Source: Chitinophagaceae bacterium (lineage in GTDB: Bacteria; Bacteroidota; Bacteroidia; Chitinophagales; Chitinophagaceae). Taken from it: a DNA stretch of 7,477 bases. Numbering within the stretch: the stretch's first letter is position 1; each line of letters begins with the position of its first letter. The notes beneath the pieces were generated by a model. It was given only the letters and a program-made list of their open reading frames with translations, had not been told where the DNA came from and did no database searches. Positions 1 through 6,900 of this stretch are shown here, in pieces. Both the position numbers and the translations under genes were made by a program. The stretch spans positions 1 through 7,477 of the forward strand of contig DMRT01000218.1 of NCBI GenBank assembly GCA_003455235.1. The letters run 5' to 3'.

Positions 1-2
1 AT

Positions 3-887
3 GTGATCCAGTATGATCCAACCTGCAGCGTATACGACAGCAGCCTGTTCTATACGCTGAAAAGAAATTCCCGTTTCAGATACCGCAACTACGAATTCAC
101 CGACAGCTTTCGCTGCAACAGCCTTGGACTGCGGGATGATGAAAGCTCCCTGCACAAGCCTGCCATCATCTGCCTCGGCGATTCGTATACCATGGGATGG
201 GGTGTTCGGCAAAATGAAACTTTTGCTGAACAGCTAAGCCATCTTTCTGGATACACCGTTTTAAATACAGGCATCTCATCCTACGGAACGGCCAGGGAAC
301 TGAAAAATCTTTATCGCCTGGATACCTCCGGACTCAAATACCTTATTATACAGTACTGTCAGAATGATGAGGAAGAAAATGATGCCTTTGTCAAGGCCGG
401 CCATCACCTGAACATATCGCCTGAACAGGCTTATGTCTCAGCCGGTAATGTTCATTACTGGAACAGGCGCTGGTTTCCGGGAAAACATTTCATCAGTTTC
501 TGTAAACTGAATACAAGCAGGAAGCTTTACCAGTTTATGCATCGGGGCAATGATACGGCCGCCGGTGAGGGAGTATCCCGACCTGAAAAACCGGCGCAAT
601 TGTTTGCAGACATACTTGCTCACTCATCCATTGACTTTTCGAAAGTAACGGTATTTGTAATTGACCTGAACGGAAAAGCATCGCTTAACAATCATTTCAT
701 CAACCGGGTGGCTGTCCTGGCTCAATCTCCGGAATACAGTAACCGGTTTCAAAACAATCTCGTCATGGTTCCGGTAGCCGATCTGCTGACAGCGGATGAT
801 TATTATATTCTTGATCCGCACCTTAAACGATCCGGTCATAAAAAAATCGCCGACCGGTTATATCAATTGATTACTGCCAGACAGTGA
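3..887 (+). CDS. SGNH/GDSL-type hydrolase (esterase or acyl-transfer enzyme), probably 5'-partial
   Basis: Seen: 294 visible residues carry the SGNH blocks. Block I is ICLGDSYTMGWGV, with nucleophile Ser61 in GDS. Block II is the Gly of LNTGISSYG (Gly90). Block III is Asn121 in QYCQNDEEEN. Block V is Asp271/His273 in LDPHLKRSGH. Before block I is NSLGLRDDE (about 39-47), a stretch typically found in front of this hydrolase domain in Bacteroidota proteins. Known: SGNH enzymes cleave or transfer ester-linked acyl groups, often acetyl groups on glycans. The substrate here cannot be read from sequence. The only in-frame start is a GTG at the very edge. Relatives usually have extra N-terminal sequence, often a membrane anchor, so I infer that the true start lies off-window. 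The stop is TGA at 885-887, and the last 30 bp overlap the opposing membrane-protein gene. No terminator follows. An O-acetylation or deacetylation role in surface glycans is inference, supported only weakly by that neighbour. Confidence 0.85.
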   Translation: MIQYDPTCSVYDSSLFYTLKRNSRFRYRNYEFTDSFRCNSLGLRDDESSLHKPAIICLGDSYTMGWGVRQNETFAEQLSHLSGYTVLNTGISSYGTARELKNLYRLDTSGLKYLIIQYCQNDEEENDAFVKAGHHLNISPEQAYVSAGNVHYWNRRWFPGKHFISFCKLNTSRKLYQFMHRGNDTAAGEGVSRPEKPAQLFADILAHSSIDFSKVTVFVIDLNGKASLNNHFINRVAVLAQSPEYSNRFQNNLVMVPVADLLTADDYYILDPHLKRSGHKKIADRLYQLITARQ

Positions 888-2018
888 TCTGTTACGCCGG
901 AATTTAGTAACCAGACCATCAATGCCTCCCGCAGCCAATATCAATATAAACGGAAATACCGGGCTGATGAATCGGTTGGCCCAGTCATCGCAGGTAAAAA
1001 AGATCAGGAATGATGTAATGACGAGATACAGCAGCGAAAATAACTTAAGGTAGAAAAATGGCTTTCGCTGCTTAAAAAAGATACCTGCTATTGCCAGCGG
1101 GTATAGCAGCATATAACAAAGTAAGAGCAGGTTATTATGCCGGCTGTAATACGGCCGGTACATACCAAAGAAATATCCCAGTTTTTTTATGCCGGTTTTA
1201 ATAAAGTTGCCAAACCCTACTTCATCCCTGATTACCTGGAATGCTTTCATCAACCCCTGCCGGTTGAATTCCTCGTACACAGCGCCGGTATTGGTTTCCG
1301 GCACCTGGCAAATCACTTCCATCCGCCGTATCGAATCGGGATTCACAAAGGCAGTAAGCGGCGAATTGAGAATGGCAACAGCCACGATCATCGCAATACC
1401 TGCAGCGGTAAAAAAAGCTTTCCGGTGCCCGTTCCTGTAAAGCCAGGTGATCAGCACCACAAAAAAAGTCATTAAAAAAACAATGCCGGTTGGCCTTGAA
1501 AACAAGATCAGCAGCAAGACGAAGCCGGCCGGCAACAACGTGAAGAGAACGGGGCGCTTCTGCCATTTATAAAAAAGATAAAGACCGATCAGCAACAGGC
1601 TGTTGTGGAGGCTTTCGGAATAGAGGAAGAAATTCCATTTCTGCATGGGATAACAAAGCAGGTAAGCAATAAAAAAAAACAGGGCAATCCGCCGGTTATC
1701 CAGCGTATCCAGCAATATCCTGTATAATAATAACCCCGCATAAAAAGAAAGAAGCACCTGCCCGATGGCAACCCCCGCAAGCGGGATGGAGAACTTCACA
1801 AAAAAAGCCACCAGCAGGGAATACAGTACGTAAAAAAGGCCGAAGAATCCGTTGCGCAGCGGCTGGCCATTTAATATACGGCCGGCATTGTCAATGTATT
1901 TCTCGGCCTCGCCACCCAGTTGAATATTATACGTATAGAGAATCACCGCACTGATGAAGAAATAGGCAGCAGCAACCCAATAGATGTTCCTGTCAATTGT
2001 TGGCCTGCCTGTATTCAT
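858..2018 (-). CDS. Polytopic membrane protein, GT-C / family 39-like glycosyltransferase candidate
   Basis: Seen: 386 residues from ATG at 2018. An in-frame TTG lies one codon upstream (2021) but is less likely, and neither has a Shine-Dalgarno sequence. About 11 hydrophobic helices are visible, roughly at residues 12-30, 59-77, 80-100, 110-123, 135-150, 157-173, 177-193, 200-217, 295-313, 321-340 and 351-367. An approximately 75-residue loop separates the eighth and ninth. The first loop is acidic (LGGEAEKYIDNAGRIL; Glu37, Glu39, Asp43), and near the end is CDDWANRFISPVFPF. Known: GT-C enzymes such as PMT/ArnT-like proteins use polyprenyl-phosphate sugars and place acidic catalytic residues in the first extracytoplasmic loop. 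The late D..R-x-x-x-P pattern is also common in Bacteroidota relatives. The assignment is by topology and motif, so a hypothetical membrane protein is the fallback. The gene starts 23 bp after the hscA stop, suggesting cotranscription, and its last 30 bp overlap the convergent SGNH hydrolase gene. Confidence 0.65.
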   Translation of the reverse strand: MNTGRPTIDRNIYWVAAAYFFISAVILYTYNIQLGGEAEKYIDNAGRILNGQPLRNGFFGLFYVLYSLLVAFFVKFSIPLAGVAIGQVLLSFYAGLLLYRILLDTLDNRRIALFFFIAYLLCYPMQKWNFFLYSESLHNSLLLIGLYLFYKWQKRPVLFTLLPAGFVLLLILFSRPTGIVFLMTFFVVLITWLYRNGHRKAFFTAAGIAMIVAVAILNSPLTAFVNPDSIRRMEVICQVPETNTGAVYEEFNRQGLMKAFQVIRDEVGFGNFIKTGIKKLGYFFGMYRPYYSRHNNLLLLCYMLLYPLAIAGIFFKQRKPFFYLKLFSLLYLVITSFLIFFTCDDWANRFISPVFPFILILAAGGIDGLVTKFRRNRSLSGSNQLI

Positions 2019-2041
2019 CAATGAAGTATTGTTTACAAGAA

Positions 2042-3883
2042 TTATACTTTTTTACCCGCCATTGCTTTTCCCACAGCATTGTTCATGACCCGTTCGGCAT
2101 AAGGGCGGGATATCTCATTCAGTTCTTCTGTCTTCGACTGAATCAGGTTCTTGTCATTCATATCAAGCGATAACTGCAGCGCCTGCATGGCCAGGGAAGT
2201 AGCGCTCAGTTCCTGCTCACTGAGTTCTTTAAAATTACGCTGAATGAATTTTTCGGTGGTCTGCAGCAATTGTTCCGCTTCCGTTTTTGCTTCGGTGAGT
2301 GCCCGGTTATCCATGTCCTCTTTGGCATGGGTCATGGAATCGAGCAGCATGCGTTCCACCTCTTCATCTGTTAATCCATACTGTGGTTTTACCTCGATGG
2401 ATTGTTCAATACCACTACGCAGTTCCTTTGCTTTTACCACCAGGATGCCGTCGGCATTGATCAAAAAACTTATTTCCACTTTTGGTAACCCGGCCGGCAT
2501 CGCAGGAATACCCGTTAAATTGAATTCTGCCAGGCGCCGGTTGTCTTTCACCATATCCCGCTCTCCCTGGAACACCGCGATCTTCATACCGCTTTGCCCA
2601 TCTTTGTAGGTAGTATATTGCCGCGATGCCTTCGTCGGTATCTTCGAATTGCGTGGAAGTAACACATCCATCAGGCCGCCCATGGTTTCCAGTCCCAGTG
2701 ACAGCGGCGTCACATCCAGCAATAAAATATCTTTTGTATTACCGGCCAGGATATCTGCCTGAATCGCCGCTCCCAGCGCCACCACTTCGTCGGGGTTTAC
2801 CCGGTCGTTCAATGGCTTGCCGAAAAAATCTGATACCATCTTCTTCACCAATGGAACCCTTGTGCTTCCACCCACCATCACCACTTCATCAATACTTCCT
2901 TTTTCAAGCCCGGCATCTTTCAGTGCATTGGCACAGGATACAATTGTCCGGTCAAGTATGGGCCTTACCTGACTTTCAAACACTTCTTTAGTGATGAAAA
3001 TATTTTTCGATTCGTAGACAGATTCAAATGTTTCATGTGCAGAAAGATGTTTCTTGGCTTCCTCTGCTTTCAACCGCAGCAATTGCCGGTGCTGTGATTC
3101 TGAAACGCTTCCCTGTAAACCAAGTTGTGTTATCCAGTGATCCACGATGGCATTATCAAAGTCATCGCCACCGAGGTAGGTATCTCCATGGGTGGAAAGT
3201 ACTTCAAAGATGCCATTTGAGATATGGAGAATAGAAATATCAAAAGTTCCACCGCCCAGGTCATATACGGCGATCGTCTTTTCTTCTTCCTTATGTGTGC
3301 CGAAACCATAAGCGAGGCTGGCTGCGGTAGGCTCGTTAATGATGCGCAATACATCCAGCCCGGCCAGTTTACCGGCATCCCGGGTGGCCTGCCGTTGCGC
3401 ATCATTGAAATAGGCCGGCACGGTGATCACGGCTTTGCTCACCGGTGTTTTCAGGATGTGTTCGGCCTGTTTCTTCAGCTCTTTCAGGATGAGTGAAGAA
3501 AGATCAACAGGAGAATAGAATTGCTGCCCCACCTGCACTTTCACCAGCCTGTTTTCATCATCAATGATTTTATAGGCCAGCGATGCAGAATTATTCTTTA
3601 CATCATTATACGTTTTACCCATCAACCGCTTGGCCGAAAAAATGGTATGCGCCGGATCGCTCACCAGGTATTTTTTTGCTTCCTCACCCACCGTTACCTG
3701 GTCGCCGAAATGAACCACCGATGGCACCAACGAGCTGCTGTTATGCTCCTTCAGCGCCACGGGCATTTTGCTTTCGGGATGAATAATGGCCACCAGGCTG
3801 TTGGTGGTTCCCAGGTCGATACCCACAATCATCTCCTCCTGCTGCAGGCTGCCGGTGGCTATATTGATAGCTATTTTAGCCAT
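2042..3883 (-). CDS. hscA: Fe-S cluster assembly chaperone HscA (Hsp70 family)
   Basis: Seen: 613 residues, close to the roughly 616 of E. coli HscA. Hsp70 signatures are in order: GIDLGTTNS (21-29), NEPTAASLAYG (183-193), DLGGGTFDIS (208-217), VGGSTRVP (337-344), and the interdomain linker region DILLLDVTPLSLGLET (385-400) leading into the substrate-binding domain. A lid begins near GLTDEEVERMLLDSM (503-517). Three traits favour HscA over DnaK: about 20 residues before the phosphate-1 loop, the DSM-x-x-A-x-x-D lid start, and a short end (AGKKV) without DnaK's acidic EEV tail. Known: cytosolic HscA works with the J-protein HscB, binding the scaffold IscU and using ATP to promote release of the nascent cluster to acceptor proteins. 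No hscB, iscU or fdx lies in the window. ATG 3883 is chosen because this N-terminal extension fits HscA; an internal ATG at 3832 is the alternative. A TAnnTTTG box sits just upstream. A stand-alone DnaK paralogue is less likely. Confidence 0.93.
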   Translation of the reverse strand: MAKIAINIATGSLQQEEMIVGIDLGTTNSLVAIIHPESKMPVALKEHNSSSLVPSVVHFGDQVTVGEEAKKYLVSDPAHTIFSAKRLMGKTYNDVKNNSASLAYKIIDDENRLVKVQVGQQFYSPVDLSSLILKELKKQAEHILKTPVSKAVITVPAYFNDAQRQATRDAGKLAGLDVLRIINEPTAASLAYGFGTHKEEEKTIAVYDLGGGTFDISILHISNGIFEVLSTHGDTYLGGDDFDNAIVDHWITQLGLQGSVSESQHRQLLRLKAEEAKKHLSAHETFESVYESKNIFITKEVFESQVRPILDRTIVSCANALKDAGLEKGSIDEVVMVGGSTRVPLVKKMVSDFFGKPLNDRVNPDEVVALGAAIQADILAGNTKDILLLDVTPLSLGLETMGGLMDVLLPRNSKIPTKASRQYTTYKDGQSGMKIAVFQGERDMVKDNRRLAEFNLTGIPAMPAGLPKVEISFLINADGILVVKAKELRSGIEQSIEVKPQYGLTDEEVERMLLDSMTHAKEDMDNRALTEAKTEAEQLLQTTEKFIQRNFKELSEQELSATSLAMQALQLSLDMNDKNLIQSKTEELNEISRPYAERVMNNAVGKAMAGKKV

Positions 3884-3897
3884 TGAATCTTTTTTGG

Positions 3898-3905
3898 CAA
3901 AGGTA
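3898..3905 (-). promoter_or_regulatory. Bacteroidota-type -7 promoter box (TAnnTTTG) for hscA
   Basis: On the minus strand the sequence reads TACCTTTG, an exact match to TAnnTTTG, the known -7 consensus of the Bacteroidota primary sigma factor. It ends 14 nt before the hscA ATG. The -33 region is weak: TTTA lies 21 nt upstream where TTTG is expected, and that segment is the loop of the preceding terminator hairpin. Transcription would begin only about 8-11 nt before the start codon. An A-run (CCAAAAAAG) between box and ATG fits the A-rich, Shine-Dalgarno-poor initiation common in this phylum. The motif is seen; its activity is inferred. Confidence 0.6.
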
Positions 3906-3910
3906 ACGAA

Positions 3911-3938
3911 TAAAAAAGGCTGCCGGTAAAGGCAGCCT
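3911..3938 (-). terminator. Intrinsic terminator of the porU2-like gene
   Basis: The minus strand has a perfect 8-bp stem, AGGCTGCC / GGCAGCCT, around the 6-nt loop TTTACC. A T-run (TTTTT, then ATT) follows immediately. The hairpin begins 20 nt after the porU2-like stop codon. The stem has six G:C pairs and the T-run lies only on the minus-strand 3' side, so it is oriented to end transcription arriving from the porU2-like gene. On the plus strand the hairpin is followed by CTATAG and would not terminate. Confidence 0.88.
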
Positions 3939-3958
3939 CTATAGAATCATGAATGCGG

Positions 3959-6900
3959 TTAACGGATCAGTACCATTTTACCGTAGCCCTTGTTGAAGAA
4001 CTTATCGGTGTTCTCATCTTCACCACGGTACTTATCGAGCGATTTACCATTCAGGTTGGTGAGTACCCGGTACAGGTAAACACCATTCGCCAGTTTGGCG
4101 CCGTACATATCGGTTCCATCCCATTTAAATTCGGTGATGTTGGGACCCACATGCAGCGGACCCAGTTCGTCCTTGGTGATTTCACGAACCACTTTACCCG
4201 TGATCGTCAAGATCTGTATCCGGATGTTCTGCGGCACCTCGCTGCCGGTAATGGTAAACACAAAGGCAGTGGATGTGGTGAACGGATTGGGATAATTGAG
4301 CATATTGCTGATCATCGCCTTGTTGATCACATGGAACTTGATGTGATAATCGATGGCACCGGCCTTATTACCCACCACGTCTTTACCGGATACAATCAGT
4401 TCATAATATCCTTCCTCGGGGAAATAAGGCATAAAGTCGATCACGGCCGTATTGTTGCCCGAGGAGAGGTTGGCCGGCGTAAAGCGCATGGTATCTGGAC
4501 CAAAGTGGAAGGTGCGCAAGGTTCCGTCGGGATATTTCACCTGTACTTTCAGCAGGGCCGTATCGCTCAGCGCCATGAAGCGGCTTTCGTCTTTCAGGTT
4601 CACCAGGATGTGCGGCTTGGCCGACACAATATCTTCATTCAGGATATGCACCCCGTCGAAGGTTACATCGAGCAGCGGGTTGTAATTATCCGGCCGCACA
4701 TACAGGTCTTTAAACAGGATGTTATTGAAGTGGTATTGTTCCAGCTGTGCATTATTCGGGTTCACCTCGGCAAAAATGGTATTGGCGCCGGGGTAATTCT
4801 TGGTATCAATCCGGTAGTTCATCATCAGCGTATCACCCGATATCAGCACTTTGCCTTTGGGCAGCGTAACGGGATGCGGCGCATTATTGCGGTCGGTGAT
4901 CACAAAATTGAATTGCATACTGTCGGAGAAGGCCGTCTGGCTGATGTTCTTAAACGCCAGTTTGAAATCCACCATCTCGCCCTGGTCGGCCGAATCTTTC
5001 ATACTGAAAGAAATATTGGGCGCTACGGCACCTTCCGGTATGTACTGGCCGCGAAGCCTCCAGTAATTCAACTGGTACGGTGTTCCCTGGATGGTATCCT
5101 GGTTGTACATCTGCAGCCGCAGGTATGGATACTGTGCTGCGTTGATCGCAGAGATATCAATGTCCTTGCTGGTGGAGTCAACCGTCATCAGGTCTGTTTC
5201 CACACCCGCAGCGGTAACACCAATCACTTTAAAATAAACCGAATCACCGGCGCCTGCTTCATCCCGGGCCCCCTTCCACTGGAAGCGGCTCCATGAACGG
5301 GCAGGGCCTAACAACGGAGAAGTAACAGTACCGGATGATTTTGAAACCGGGCATACGGCATCAATCACCAGTTTATCGTAAATGCCTTCCGAGAATGCAT
5401 AAACAGGAATAAAGCTGTTATCCGCTTTCTTATAAATAAAGTTGAAGCACCTTGGCCTGTTGAACGAATCGATTGTTGTAAAGCCGGCGTTTTTCAGGCG
5501 GTGGTACAGTGTGTTGTTGTTCACGGGGTCATCATTCTTCCAGTCATCTGCATAGGTGTTGGTTACCGGATCCACACCCGATGTATTTCGCACCGTAACA
5601 TAATAACCGTTCGGGATCATATCCAGGAAGGCAACAGCCGCCTGGCGCTTGGAAAGACTCAGCAGGTTGTACTGGAAGTTCCACTGGCGCTCAGATCCGC
5701 ACACATCATCACTGCCGTACAAACCGGTGCCGGGATATACGTTGCGCCATGGCTTCATATCGAACGGACTGAACACGTTGAAGATGATAGCCGATATACC
5801 GCACACACTCTGAATGTCATTTGCACCGTCTATTTCCACTGCAAAATCAGGTGCATTTCGTGCCGCCGTAGGGAATACCCCGTTCTTGATCTTAACACCC
5901 ACCGTGTATTTGTTGAACTCCCACTTACGGCCCGTTTGCAGGTTCATATTTACAATACCTGATTTCAGGTGCTGGAAGTAGTGCGACTGGCTGAAGCCGG
6001 TTGTACTGTTCTGCAGGTAAATAAATGAGGAGGTATTCCAGATATAATTACCTGATGACGGAACGGTGGACGTTCTCCAGTAATACACGGTACTGTCGGT
6101 GAATGTGATATTGGATGCGTTGAACTGTATCACACCGCCGATGCCGTTTATGGTATACGATTTCTTGAAGGCCGAGTTGAATGCCTCGGTGGTATCAATC
6201 TCCATCACGTACTGGCGCTGTCCGCTGAGCGGGTTGGCCGTACTGGCGTAGAACGTGATGTTCTGCTGGTTGATGATGGAATAATTATATGGCGAAATCG
6301 GCCGCAGCTCGTCTTCAAAAATGTAAAAGTCTTTGGTAAGGGTGTTGTTGGTCTCAGACAACTCGTCAATCCGTCCGTCCACATCCAGGGTTACAATCAG
6401 TTTGTTGAGGCCCTTATCTGTAATGGGGTTGATGGGCACGGTAAGGCTCACCGAATCCATGTACATCGTGGCCGGTATCAGTTTATCGTACAAAACGCGG
6501 ATGGTATCGTTGGGCAGCTTCTGCTTGATGGTCACCCGCATGGAATCACGTACGCCACGGCCGATGTTCATGTGCTTCACATCCAGCTTAAAGTTGAGGT
6601 CGCCCACGGTGATGATATTAGGCGTAAACTTCACCAGCTGGTCTTCAATCACGTAATCGGGTTTTGCATGTGCATTGATCTTTAATGCGGGGTCGCCATG
6701 CAGGTTTACTTCCTCCAGGTGAATGCGGGTATAAAAATCGAGGGAGCCGGGATTACCTCCCAGTGTCTGCAGTGTATTCTTAATCTGGTTACCGATGGTG
6801 TTGCCGTACATGTTGCGGCAGAAATCGGAATACAGGCTGGTGTTGTAATAATTAAGGAATGGTGCAATACCAAAGTGGGTACTTCCCAAAAAACCAATGC

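Noticed and set aside
1137..1566. Short open frames on both strands within the GT-C-like gene
   Set aside because: They are out-of-frame shadows. The 387-codon frame has coherent membrane helices and the right operon spacing, while these have mixed composition and no start signals.
2024..2041. Small palindrome TTGT-AA-ACAA between hscA and the membrane gene
   Set aside because: Four-base arms are too short to support a terminator or operator, there is no T-run of terminator type after it, and no second copy was seen.
2244..3886. Several 60-120-codon plus-strand frames opposite hscA
   Set aside because: All are antisense to well-conserved Hsp70 coding sequence, overlap one another and show no protein family features.
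390..4480. Recurrent GGCCGG / GCCGGC words
   Set aside because: They recur in several genes, in both orientations and without fixed spacing, and mostly fall on Ala-Gly or Pro-Ala codons. They look like codon and composition bias, not a repeat family or uptake signal.
3953..5296. 447-codon open frame on the plus strand opposite the porU2-like gene
   Set aside because: It is fully antisense to a gene with clear domains. Its translation is rich in His, Ile and Val with no recognisable motif, as expected from the codon usage of the opposite strand, and it starts over the other gene's stop region without a promoter or ribosome site.
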